Below, one piece after another: positions 10,202-20,006 of a stretch of 64,000 nucleotides of DNA. The position numbers and the translations under genes are program-made. Source of the stretch: Cladorrhinum sp. PSN259 (taxonomy: Eukaryota > Ascomycota > Sordariomycetes > Sordariales > Podosporaceae); contig MU867116.1 in the NCBI GenBank assembly GCA_033725935.1, positions 124,001-188,000 of the forward strand, read 5' to 3'. The notes under the pieces are model-generated. The model was not told the origin of the DNA. It ran no database searches and saw only the letters and a program-made list of their open reading frames with translations. How positions within the stretch are numbered: the stretch's first letter is position 1; each line of letters begins with the position of its first letter.

Positions 10202-11416
10202 CTTGCGAAAACTGTCATTAATGAACAAGCTGATCTATATTAATTGTCTAGAAAGGATTCGTCGGAGAGCATGCTCGGGTCCATAGGCACTACAGATAAG
10301 ATGGGGAGGCCATGATGTATCGGGGGATTGTAAATGAGGCGTTCCCTCGTTGCCCCGCTTGATGGCTCTGGCTCATGCAGCTGACAAGCTTGTTGAAAAT
10401 GGATTTTGCAGACACGCTTTATCAATGATTGGACGCCACATCGGCTTCATTAAGGGATAATCGGGCGGTCGCCAACGCGGGCTCACTGCAAAAGCAAGAT
10501 CCTTCACACCACCATTCCAACCACGCTGAAGAATCGATGCTATTGCAAGGTCATCAACTCATCTGCCTGGTGCCCAACCACTGACCGATAGTCCCCGACC
10601 CTGGATTAGAAACCGAGTTTGAGCAGGACTCAGTGACTTTATGCCAGGCTGAAATCTTGGAAATTTCCAGCAGACTCTTCAAGAGGCAGGACATGAGAAG
10701 AACACGGTGATCTTGTGCAGCCAGACAAGGTTCTCCCGGAGCTGTCTTAATACCCAAACATTCCGTCCTCTGATGGCTTCCCCTGGCATTCGATCTGGCA
10801 AGGACACCCCTTAGCACAGAGCGCACCGTTAACGCCACACGATAAGCATGCTCCTGCACCCAGCTCGGGAGGTGGCAGAGGACCAGAAAACTCGCGATTT
10901 CTGCCAAGAACTCAGTGCCCAAAGGTTTGATCTTTGTCCGTGGTGTTTTGGGAATGTTGACTCTGGAAGGTTCGTCTGAACTCACGCTTCGCCGTTGAAG
11001 CATGGGGTAATCGGATGATTAATTGCTGTCGAGGAACCAGACGCTGTGCCCCCGGAAGCCTAGCACGAGGTAACAGGTAAGCTAAGAGAATCTGTCGTCA
11101 AGTAGCCAAAAAAGATTGCAACAAAAGATCTATTCCAAAATGATAATCTATGCCCGCCAGATGTGCCCTTCCAGCATGCCATCTGGATATGCTCTAGACC
11201 TCGCCGGATCTCACATTCCCAGTGAAGAAAAACGCCAGCCCAGTGCACAGTGACCGCTCAACACGCAGAGACATCGGGTACCTGCTTTTAGATGCCAAGG
11301 CGAGCATGTTGAAGAAGACTGCCGAACTCCTAAACGAGCCAGAGAAGAAGAAAAAAGAAACTTGTTGAAACAAAAGACAAGTAGTACAAGCCAAGTGCAA
11401 CTCAAGGAAACGCCTC
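10202..11416. other. Intergenic between gene A and Atg27-like gene
   Basis: 5' flank of gene A and 3' flank of the Atg27-like gene. One 149-codon ORF (10554-11003, -) is listed separately as doubtful; a 61-codon ORF at 10240-10425 (-) shows nothing recognisable. Confidence 0.5.
10554..11003 (-). CDS. Doubtful hypothetical ORF
   Basis: An ATG-initiated 149-codon ORF. A moderately hydrophobic helical stretch (EFLAEIASFLVLCHLPSW) lies at about residues 31-48. No domain, signal peptide or splice structure supports it, and it has no counterpart at the other family members. It could be a relic or chance. Kept only because it is the longest open stretch in this interval. Confidence 0.22.
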   Translation of the reverse strand: MLQRRSVSSDEPSRVNIPKTPRTKIKPLGTEFLAEIASFLVLCHLPSWVQEHAYRVALTVRSVLRGVLARSNARGSHQRTECLGIKTAPGEPCLAAQDHRVLLMSCLLKSLLEISKISAWHKVTESCSNSVSNPGSGTIGQWLGTRQMS

Positions 11417-12646
11417 CTAATCATCCCATTCCTCGTCCAACTGATCGATGAGTCGGTTCTCGTCGTCTCGATTGCGGTGTCTGCCGTTGGGGGATCTAGA
11501 CAGGGTGTGGTATCCTCTTCGTCTTGGGATGATGCGAGCGCAGGACGAGGTCAGAATGGTAAACGTGTCCTGTCAAGAGGTTATTAGCAGACAGTTATTG
11601 TTTGAGGACATTCCAAGCACGTACCACAACAAAGTTCCAGATTCCAGCCCACAAACTGTAGTTAGGTAGCTGCCTCCACCCTCTAGCATGGGCGACATTG
11701 CGTTGGTAAAAGACACCACCCATGACATAGACCAACACGGCGATGAAGAAGATGATGGCAAACACACTTCCTGGGCCAACGCTTCCAGGCTTATGTGGTT
11801 CGGCGATGGCGCAAGCGTGTTGGGAGCGGACCTCGAAAAAGTAAGCGCACTCGTCTGGGTCGGTGCCAACGAAAGAAGCGGCCGTCGGAGTCTCAGGGTC
11901 GTGATCACAGAGGAACGAGATGGTAGCGGATTTGCGGCGGACGGGTTTCTCCTTCTCTTTCTCCTTGTCCTTATCCTTCTCCTTCTCCTTTTCTTTCTCC
12001 TTGTCCTCATCGTCTTCATCCTCATCCTTGGAGCTGTGTCGGTATTCAGAGTCCACGTCATCTTCATCGTCATATCCCTTGTACCTGGCGCCATCATGAA
12101 CACCGCGCTTGTCCTTCTCAGAGCCGCCGCACGGTGAACCGTTCGTATACTGGAGAACGAGCTTGCGCCCTCGTGAAACCAGAGTTCCTGATTCCAACCT
12201 GCAGTCCAAAAGTCAGCTCCCACCATTCCAGGTCATGATGACCAACAGAGGATATATTCTTACCCCAATGCATATACATTGCCCTTGGTCTCGTAATAGG
12301 CGCTCACATTCTTCCACAGGCTCTTTTCCAACCCCTCCACATCCTCGACCTTGCCAACGACGGCGCTGCAGAAGTTGAGTGTGAAGTTGGAGCCATAATC
12401 CCAGCCCCTAGCCAGATAGTCCTGGACGGGAGACCCCTTATGTGCCTTCTCCCCCTCTAGTACGACGACGGCCGTGTCTGGTCGCAAATCGAAGAAAGCG
12501 CCGCTAGTTGCCGTTGCAACACAGGGAGTAACGACAGCCGAAGATGTTGAGGTCGCCGTCTTGTCGGCCTCTTCAGCGTGCGCTATGCGGCCTAGCGCAG
12601 CGAGCGCAAGGAGCAGGAGACTCCTTGAAGGACTCGGGGGATGCAT
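11417..12646 (-). CDS. Atg27-like / MRH-domain type I membrane sorting receptor
   Basis: Three exons: 12646-12264, 12198-11625, 11569-11417; 369 aa. An N-terminal signal peptide (MHPPSPSRSLLLLALAALG, cleaved near residue 24) is followed by a Cys-bearing lumenal domain. LNFCSAVVG, NGSPCGG, ISFLCDHDP and CAYFFEVRSQHAC fit the mannose-6-phosphate receptor homology (MRH) domain of Atg27. One TM segment follows (VFAIIFFIAVLVYVMGG), then LPNYSLWAGIWNF and a cytosolic tail ending DENRLIDQLDEEWDD. The family cycles between Golgi, endosome, vacuole and pre-autophagosomal sites and helps Atg9 vesicle traffic (established for yeast Atg27). Unusually, the lumenal part carries a ~35-residue Asp/Glu/Lys run (DEDEDDEDKEKEKEK). 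Mrl1-like receptor is the alternative name. Confidence 0.75.
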
Positions 12647-13952
12647 CTTTGGTTGCGATGGGGGGCGCTGGTGGGTTCCGGCCCAGGATGGTTGGTCTGG
12701 AGATGCGCCGCGTCGCGCTGTGCAGCGAATCTTGGGGATGCACAACTGCTGCTGTCATGCAAAGCCAATTTTAATACTTGGGCAGAGAAACTTGAATTCC
12801 GATTGGTCCCGACCCGTAGCGCAGTTGTTTGATGATGGATGAAGTTTGTCTGGGCCTTGGTGTGGATGATGAAAATGACACCCTGACGCGGCTTCAACCG
12901 TTTCTCCAAGATATGGAAACCCGGGGCCATTCTGTTAGCTGTCCCTTGTCCCATGTGAGGGAGGCGCCGAAGTCGGCCTCTGATTGGTTGTTCAAACCAT
13001 CACAAAGGAACATTCCCCTTGCTTCTGCACGAACCCCACTAAAAGCTTAAGCTTCCCATGGATTGTGAAATAAAGTTGGCGCCAATTCCTCTCTTTGCAA
13101 TTCGACTTTTGCTTGATCGGCATCTTGTCTCGCGATTAGTGCAAAATACACATTTCACAGTAATTGGATATTTTTGAAGCACTGGCTAATTTCCAAGGCA
13201 AACTATCAACCGCAATTGCACCAAACAAAATTGGCGACCCTTGCGTTTTTGGAGCACAGTAAAGGCCTGGCGCTTTTAAAGTTTCCAATATCTCAGACAA
13301 TTCAGAATCCGCGGGATCCGACCGACTTGCCAGCTGCGGCGCTTCCCAATTGCTCCATCAGCTTGGATATATAGGAAATCGTTTTCTCCTTTTTCTGACT
13401 AGAAATGCTGCGATAACAAAACACTTCAACGGTTGAAGTTCAACCCTTAGCGCCAACAGTGAGCCCAGCATTGACAATCTCACTGAGGCTATCTAGAATG
13501 GGCAAATGGATCGAGAACTCTGAGAACAGAGTGCCCCTCGATTCGTCTGTAATGGAGAACATGTCATCCGCTTTCGTGTTTCCTCCATTATAGCAATTGC
13601 TTGTTCTCCGAATCAATATTCTTCTAATCCAATGTGTTTGTACTGACGAACTGCAAATAGCCCCGAGGAAGCCTTACGATGTTGAGGACTCAGTCAGACT
13701 CGGTAACAGGGCGAAGGAGTTGGCGATCCAGGGCTTCAAGACTCCGGTGTTGAATGAATTGACAGCTCTTCCATTCGTCCGTGTCCCGGATATAATGCTC
13801 GGTATAAGTATGCAGTGCAAGTGGCCCGGTCCATCGGCCCCCCCTGCCTCTCCAATGGTACTAATTGACGCCATGGAAACCTTCGTGTTGTGACGAGCGG
13901 GCCTGGCAAACCTTTTTCATTCCAACAATAACAACAGGAAAGCCACAACATC
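12647..13952. other. Divergent intergenic region between Atg27-like and MFS genes
   Basis: 5' flanks of two divergent genes. Short ORFs at 12829-13050, 13174-13374 and 13597-13893 have no recognisable features. No repeats seen. Confidence 0.55.
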
Positions 13953-15458
13953 ATGGCTCTTGATGAAAAACCGCCATCACCGGCAGAAGAAGAACAACCA
14001 CCATTCACCATTTTTGACAAACGCCAGAAATGGTTCATCATCATCATCGCCTCCACCGCCGCCACATTCTCAGGCTTTGCCGGTAATATCTACTTTCCAG
14101 CTCTGCCTACAATCGCCCGTGACCTAGATGTCTCGGCCGAGTTGGTCAATTTGACAGTCACGACATATCTTATTTTCCAAGCCCTTGCTCCAAGTCTTTG
14201 GGGTCCCGTATCTGACGCCAAAGGTCGCCGAGTAGCCTTCTTCTGCACGTTTCTCGTTTTCCTGGCAGCATGCATCGGCCTTGCAGAGGCAAAGAATTAT
14301 GCCACCTTGCTGGTTGTTAGGTGTCTCCAGAGTACCGGCAGCGCGAGCACCATAGCAATTGGCGCAGGCGTCATTGGTGATATCACCACCAGGGCCGATC
14401 GGGGTGGCTTCATGGGTGCCTTTCAGACCGGGCTTTTAGTTCCAGTTGCCATTGCTCCAGTCATCGGAGGCGCCCTCGCCGGCTCTTCTTGGGGGTGGAA
14501 GAGCGTATTCTGGTTTCTGGCAATATACTGCGGAGTATTTCTCGTATTCCTTGTTCTCCTTCTCCCCGAAACCCTTCGTTCCATTGTCGGTAATGGATCG
14601 CGGCCGTCATCGAAGCTGAACTTGTTTGCGAAATACCCTCTCAACATCTACCAACGGACCACCACGATTGCATGGCAACCCTGTCCTCAGGATAATAAGA
14701 TCACATGGACCAAAAAGAAGATTGACCTTCTTTCACCCTTCCGGATCCTCCTAACAAAACACTCGGCACCCATTATCTTCTTCTGTGCCATCTATTACAC
14801 AGCCTGGCAAATGACCATTACGGCCCTCTCGACCCTCTTCACGGAGACATACTCGCTCTCCACTACGCAGATTGGGCTCACCTTTATCGCCAACGGATTT
14901 GGTTCAATGATTGGCACATTAACTACTGGAAAGCTGCTCGATTTTGAATATGCGCGAATCAAGGCCTCGCTAGGAACCGACCAGCACGAATCTGATCCAA
15001 CTACGTCATTTCCACTTGAGAAAGCTCGACTACGGCTGATACCAATCTTCTCATTGCTACAATGTGCCTCCATTACTGTGTTTGGATGGACAGTTGAGCA
15101 TGAGATACATATCGCCGTACCGATCATTACCACTTTCATCACAGGGTGGACTGCTGTAGGGATGCAGGGGTTGATAACCACGTATCTGGTGGATATCTTT
15201 CCTGACAAGAGCGCGGCAGCGACCGCAAGCATGAATCTGGCGAGGTGTCTGTGTGGTGCGGGAGGCATAAGCTTCGTGATGCCGCTCGTGAAAAAGATCG
15301 GGGTTGGGTGGGCGTTTACTGTCTGCGCTGGTGCGCAGATCGTTGCTCTTGTTTTAGCAGGGGTGCAGTATAAGTTTGCGGCGGGGTGGAGGAAGCAGAC
15401 TGAGAGGAAAAGGAGGGAGGAGGAGGAGAAACAGGGGACTGAAGGGGGTGAAATGTGA
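13953..15458 (+). CDS. MFS transporter, drug:H+ antiporter DHA1 (Qdr/Dtr-like)
   Basis: Intronless ORF of 501 aa with about 12 hydrophobic segments. IYFPALPTIARDLDVS after TM1 is typical of the DHA1 family (Qdr2/Dtr1 group). The loop-2/3 motif A is present as GPVSDAKGRR, and an Arg-containing motif-B-like segment (LVVRCLQSTGSASTIA) follows. A long hydrophilic loop around residues 210-260 separates the two six-helix halves. The N-terminus is cytosolic and acidic/Pro-rich; the tail is basic/acidic (KRREEEEKQG). It probably exports small organic compounds across the plasma membrane by proton antiport, but the substrate cannot be inferred. No biosynthetic cluster genes adjoin it. Confidence 0.88.
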   Translation: MALDEKPPSPAEEEQPPFTIFDKRQKWFIIIIASTAATFSGFAGNIYFPALPTIARDLDVSAELVNLTVTTYLIFQALAPSLWGPVSDAKGRRVAFFCTFLVFLAACIGLAEAKNYATLLVVRCLQSTGSASTIAIGAGVIGDITTRADRGGFMGAFQTGLLVPVAIAPVIGGALAGSSWGWKSVFWFLAIYCGVFLVFLVLLLPETLRSIVGNGSRPSSKLNLFAKYPLNIYQRTTTIAWQPCPQDNKITWTKKKIDLLSPFRILLTKHSAPIIFFCAIYYTAWQMTITALSTLFTETYSLSTTQIGLTFIANGFGSMIGTLTTGKLLDFEYARIKASLGTDQHESDPTTSFPLEKARLRLIPIFSLLQCASITVFGWTVEHEIHIAVPIITTFITGWTAVGMQGLITTYLVDIFPDKSAAATASMNLARCLCGAGGISFVMPLVKKIGVGWAFTVCAGAQIVALVLAGVQYKFAAGWRKQTERKRREEEEKQGTEGGEM

Positions 15459-15730
15459 GATTACTCAACCAGTGTAAATCGAGAAATGTTGCGAGGCTAG
15501 TAGGCCGGCCTTTGTGATACGCCGTATACCAGAACAGCTCACTCCGCGTAGTAGACGAAATAGAAGATACCGGAAATGTCGGTTTCGAACCGCACTGTCT
15601 AGTGGTAGTAGTAGTTACACGATTTAGTGATCAACATCTGCCACAGCTTCATCCTCACAGTCTCATCAAAGACGAACAGTAAAACAACTCCTCACATCAA
15701 AGTCTTCACCCTTCTCCACAAACAGCCAAC

Positions 15731-16490
15731 ATGCAGTTCAAGAACACCATCATCTCCATTGCCTCGCTCGCTGCGATGGCACAGGCGTACATCATCCCCA
15801 CCGGACTCAAGAACGGAATCTACGAGGTCCGTCTCAACGAGACAGGCGATCTGCACCCTTACTACATCGGCCCCGAGCTGACTACAGCTTCCCCCATTTC
15901 CCGAGCCGTTCGACGCGGCACCCTGGAAGTTAGAGACTAGCATGGTGTATGCATCACCCAACCCATCTACTGGTACTGTTGCCCATATCCTGTTTTGTTA
16001 TACACCCCCCCTTACATGTAGGCGTCAAGAATTTTTTTATAGCTGATATTGGAGAAACATGAAAGTGCAGCACATTCCACACGCTAAACCACGGCGACTG
16101 CGACGCGGCCGTCACCTCGCTGTGCTCCTAGTACTGCGGCGGCGGCACGCGCTACACCAAGAACGTCATGCTTTTTGTGCACGACAGCGTGACGGCTTAC
16201 ACGTGCGACTATACGGGGGGGCAGCTTTGTTTCTCCAGCGAGGCCGAGCTTGCTTATACGCAGATCAAGAATGCTTGCGGATTGTACAAGAGTGGATGGT
16301 GAGTTGTTTCCTTCTTTCCTTCTTAACGTTATATTTTACCCTTGACCTTTGAAAAACGGAATGGAATGGAAATGGAATGGAAATGGATGACGGCTAATTA
16401 ATAATGTACTTCTGCCCTAGGTGGTTGTTCGGTTCTAACAAGAATTACGGGTATGATGCTACGGGGTCTAGCATTTGTGCCAATGCTTGA
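15731..16490 (+). pseudogene. Small secreted cysteine-rich protein, probably inactivated (in-frame TAG)
   Basis: Exon 1 (from ATG 15731) gives a clear signal peptide (MQFKNTIISIASLAAMAQAY) and the segment IPTGLKNGIYEVRLNETG, stopping at TAG 15938-15940 if unspliced. Downstream, about 16070-16302 reads in one frame as CSTFHTLNHGDCDAA, then an in-frame TAG at 16129-16131, then YCGGGTRYTKN, YTCDYTGGQLCFSSEAELAY and NACGLYKSGW. After a GTGAGT...CCCTAG intron (to 16421), WLFGSNKNYGYDATGSS ends at TGA 16488. The N-H-x-D-C-D-A-A-V and late Cys pattern is one I recall from small secreted ascomycete proteins. The TAG in the middle of the conserved block and a TGA just upstream of it suggest a nonsense-mutated pseudogene. 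A 1-1 splice rescue at 'CTCCTAG' cannot be excluded but would delete the conserved block. Confidence 0.5.
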
Positions 16491-17264
16491 GATTGAGGTC
16501 ACGGTGACAAAGAAGCTGCCTGCTTCAACTGGAGGGGGGACTTATGTCGGTATAGCCGTGACGGTTCTTCAGGTCATGGAGGTTATGGTAAGGGACATGA
16601 ATGTACACCGAGGTATGTATCTGGGAGCGGGGTTGGAAAATAGGTAACTTGATACATGAAATAGAAGCACGTTCCCTGTTCATGTTTCTAATTTGTTAAG
16701 GAGATGCTGGTGAGTAGAATTAGATTCGTGTTGGAATGAAGGTGAGATGACTTAAAATCGCTTCTTGAACTTAAAGGCCGTATCAAGAATAAAAAAAAAA
16801 CAGCCAGAGATAGCTGGTACAAACTCTGCCTGCTCCACTGCTTTAAGCTCCGATATGGCCTGATGGTAAACTCAAACGCCAACATGAACTCTGTATCAAA
16901 CCTCCACATCTGAGAGCCTCCCAAGCCACACAATGACTCGTTAACCTCCACCAATAACCTTCTTTTTCTCATTCTGGTGCCTCCCCAGTTCCAGCCTTTT
17001 ATTTTTGGTACTGTGTCAATATCAGCCTCCAGATCTCAACCCCTCACTCTTTGCCATCGCTAAACTGCTGATACTTACCTGAACCTTCCACCGATCCCAA
17101 TTTCTTCGTTGCATGACGCCATAGATTCTCGAGTCATTTGGGTCATTAACTTGAACTTTCTCAACTCCCTACACTTGGTAGGTATCGTGACGGGGCAGAG
17201 CAACGCTACTGCATAGTAACTATTTTCATGGCCATAATCCCCCTTTGAGATGATCGCCTGCCGA
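16491..17264. other. Intergenic
   Basis: No supported gene; a poly-A run lies near 16790-16800 and nothing else notable is seen. Confidence 0.55.
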
Positions 17265-17693
17265 CTAGATACCACCCGATGACCGGCTGGCTAGCAGAAA
17301 ACGAACACCGTCTTCACGATAGTCACGGTCGCGGTGATCAACGGGGCGTCGTGCCTTGGGTTTCCAGATAACTTCGTGCCGCGGGAGATCGCAACCCCAT
17401 TTCGTCCCGCACTGTCTGCAGGCTACCACGCCTACTTGGTTGGGAGCCTTGCACCAGAGCTTGTCGCAGCACCAGTAGTTTGTTGGTTCGTGGTTGGTGT
17501 TGGTTGGTTTGAAGCTCTCTGTACTTGAGTGTGAAGTGATATTTGATGCCGATGGGGTTGGTGGGTGGGCTGATGCCGGCATGGTTTGGAGGCTGTGCTG
17601 CGAGGACATTACGATAGGGTTTAGTTGGTCCTTATCAATTTGCTGAGAAGAATCCAACGGGTGATTGGGTTCTGTGCCAGTGAAAGGAGGCAT
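17265..17693 (-). CDS. Small RanBP2-type zinc-finger protein, 142 aa
   Basis: Intronless ORF; start ATG 17693 chosen (an upstream ATG at 17729 would add 12 residues). Residues 1-70 are Ser/Thr/Pro/Asn-rich and probably disordered. Residues 74-95 fit the RanBP2 zinc-finger pattern exactly: W-x-C-x4-C-x3-N-x6-C-x2-C (YWCCDKLWCKAPN then ACRQCGTKWG). A basic tail with KPKARRPVDHRDRD follows. RanBP2 fingers bind ubiquitin, RNA or Ran in characterised proteins; which applies here is unknown. It is the first of three similar genes in 2.8 kb on this strand, with the CGTKWG end shared with the 44-aa gene at 18611-18745. Confidence 0.6.
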   Translation of the reverse strand: MPPFTGTEPNHPLDSSQQIDKDQLNPIVMSSQHSLQTMPASAHPPTPSASNITSHSSTESFKPTNTNHEPTNYWCCDKLWCKAPNQVGVVACRQCGTKWGCDLPRHEVIWKPKARRPVDHRDRDYREDGVRFLLASRSSGGI

Positions 17694-18610
17694 GGTTGAT
17701 CTGGCGATGATTTTGTATGTGCCACGCAAAAGAGGTGCGAATACTGTTGTTGCTGCTCGAGAGTTGCGACTAAATCGTTGTGTTTTTGGATGGTGAAAAG
17801 TTCGAAAGTGCGAATGGTGAGTTGGAAGGAAATGGAAGGCGAATTTATGTTATCTGCGAAACAGAGTTAGGATTTCGTACATGACGGTCAAAGGCGCTCA
17901 GAGACCGCAGCGACTGGAGCTTAATCTTATTTCCTCCTATTGTTCTTTGTAAGTCAAATGCATTGTTGAACGCTGCAGCGTGCTCATGACCCATATCAGG
18001 GTTCCCTGGGTAACATGGCTTTCTTGATAGCTCGCAGCCCACTGAACCAGTTACCTGATATGCTGCCAGTGGTACTCGGCTCCCGTCTGGTCGGAAAGTT
18101 GGGCTTTCTGCTACACCCAACCCGCAACCATGATTTTTTGTGCTGCCTGATGAGTTCCGACAACATTGGATATCATCGGGGATACACTTGGAATGCTCTC
18201 TTCTGAGAGACCAAGCACCACATGCATAATAGACCATGAGCTTGAGACTGGCATGCCACAACTAAGATCGTCAAATTAAAACCAAAATAAATTGAATACC
18301 TAGTACCAAGCGCCTCAGATATGTTGAATTACCTGAAGACCGGCATCATGTTTCTGTCGAAACCAAAATCCCATCACCCGGTTTGAAACGCCTTTTCATG
18401 CCCTGCTCTTACCCAAAGCCCCTCAGCAATCATTCCCACTCCAAATCACTCGGTGTTTACGCGGCTGATAGGTACGTACTTATTGTGGGTTTTCAGGCTA
18501 TCAGCCAACACAGTTTAGAACCTTCAAGGTTTTCAGATAACAATCATCACCACCCACATACCCTGGCATCTGAGATATTCTCTCATCGACCTTCTGCTGC
18601 TTGAGACAGC
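17694..18610. other. Intergenic between zinc-finger genes
   Basis: Short ORFs at 17845-18261 (-) and 18383-18604 (+) show no domain. No repeats seen. Confidence 0.5.
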
Positions 18611-18745
18611 TCACTTGCGGACGTCGGTTCCCCACTTTGTGCCGCACGCGCTGCAGGTGGAACTATCTTCACTGTTCTCGGTATCGCAATCCTGCTTGTC
18701 ACACTTCCACCCATCGACAGGAACTGCGAACTGGGTGTAGGCCAT
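18611..18745 (-). CDS. 44-aa RanBP2-type zinc-finger mini-protein
   Basis: Short ORF found by reading the - strand: ATG 18745-18743, stop TGA 18613-18611. A twelve-residue leader is followed by GWKCDKQDCDTENSEDS and STCSACGTKWG, ending VRK. The finger fits W-x-C-x4-C-x3-N-x6-C-x2-C without deviation, so almost the whole protein is one zinc finger. The reading frame is complete in itself. The CGTKWG end is identical to that of the protein at 17265-17693. It could also be an exon of a longer gene, but no good acceptor/donor pair was seen. Such proteins are usually below annotation size limits. Confidence 0.5.
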   Translation of the reverse strand: MAYTQFAVPVDGWKCDKQDCDTENSEDSSTCSACGTKWGTDVRK

Positions 18746-19778
18746 TATTGCTAATTTTTGAGGGTTGATCGTGTGGAGAACGTGTTGATGGCCGTGGTGT
18801 CTTTAAAGGGTTTGAAGTAGCCAAAGATCTGTAAGTGGGTTTTTGGGTGTGTTTAATAGAAAAGTGAACAGTGTGAAGACTCAGGATCCATAGTACTTAT
18901 AGGCGTCAGGAATCTTGCCTGTCTGATTTCTTCACCTTCGAGTTGGTAGCACACCGATCCAGGGCTGTTGCACTAGGTATTGATTCTGAGCAAGTTCTGC
19001 CCATCGGCGGTGGCAGTGTGATGTGTTTGTTCGTATTCAAGTTACTTTCATGACTTCTGTAAAGCTATTCACATGGTCGTTTATCCGGGTTGTGAGATTT
19101 ATCTGAAGTCTTTTGAAGCTTCACTTGAGCCTGGGCTGACCTGGCCTCGCACCTGACGCATCGTGCGGTTATGTATTCTCAGGCTAACAATGAGCCGCGC
19201 CTCGTGCACGATATGGTTACCTAGATGAATGTGATTTAACTCGGAGCCGGCCCTAGGCACCTTTCGAGTGTCAAGTTTATTAGAGAAAAACCTAGACCGA
19301 GGTCTATCACATATGATAGCCTTACACGTGGCCTGGGCCTGGGCTGAACCTGCGACTTTTGTTGCCGAGATCCGGTGAAACCTGTCAATATTGCTACTGC
19401 TCTATCAACTGACGACTCAAGACTACCTGTAGTATTAGGACTAAGACTTATGCGTTCAAGTGTATCTAAGGAGCCACTGGAAGCTAACACATCTATGTTT
19501 TAAGGTGTGGGGGGCTTTGACGGAAGGTGAGTACCTGTCTCTCCTCTCCCATTTTGCAAGTTTTACGACTTTCAGTCCTCTAGAGTCATAGATAAATGCA
19601 AAATTAAGTTTTATTATCTGCAGCAAAATCTGTTTGGCTCAGAATCTATCGGAAACGTTGAAAGTAACCACTCAAATCCTCGCCCGCTTTTTGCTTATTG
19701 ACTGTTTACCCTTCTCCAACCCCCCATCTCCAGAACCGTAAGCGAGAAAATCAACTAGTACTGCATCGAATGGTGTTT
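18746..19778. other. Intergenic between zinc-finger genes
   Basis: No supported gene or repeat. An 84-codon ORF at 19236-19490 (-) has no recognisable feature. Confidence 0.5.
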
Positions 19779-20006
19779 TTAAGCAGCGGCCTTGTCATCC
19801 TTCTTGCCATCGTCCTTCTTTTGGTCATCGTAATTTTTCTTATCCTTGTCATCAGAAGAGTCTTTGGTAGAAGCTATGTGCTCCTCGACCGTAACACACG
19901 CCGACTCAGCGATGACACCATTCAAGGTGCCACATTTTGGGCATCGGTTTCCTTCCCTCACCATTTCCCGGCACCAGGTTGTTGGGCATCGCCACCCTTT
20001 GGTCAT
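19779..20006 (-). CDS. 75-aa zinc-finger mini-protein with Lys/Asp tail
   Basis: Complete ORF beginning TKGWRCPTTWCRE, then GNRCPKCGTLNG: a W-x-C-x4-C-x9-C-x2-C finger. It resembles the RanBP2 type but lacks the conserved Asn and is one residue shorter in the loop. A possible extra Cys follows (ESACVTVEEH). The last ~25 residues are almost only Lys, Asp and Gln (KDKKNYDDQKKDDGKK). It is the third and most diverged of the three same-strand finger genes. Confidence 0.5.
   Translation of the reverse strand: MTKGWRCPTTWCREMVREGNRCPKCGTLNGVIAESACVTVEEHIASTKDSSDDKDKKNYDDQKKDDGKKDDKAAA

Noticed and set aside
16059..16352. 97-codon ORF on the + strand overlapping the secreted-protein pseudogene
   Set aside because: Very Arg/His-rich frame; the neighbouring frame carries the conserved Cys pattern, so this is a shadow.
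13953..16490. Possible secondary-metabolite cluster around the MFS gene
   Set aside because: No synthase, oxygenase or transcription-factor gene adjoins the transporter.
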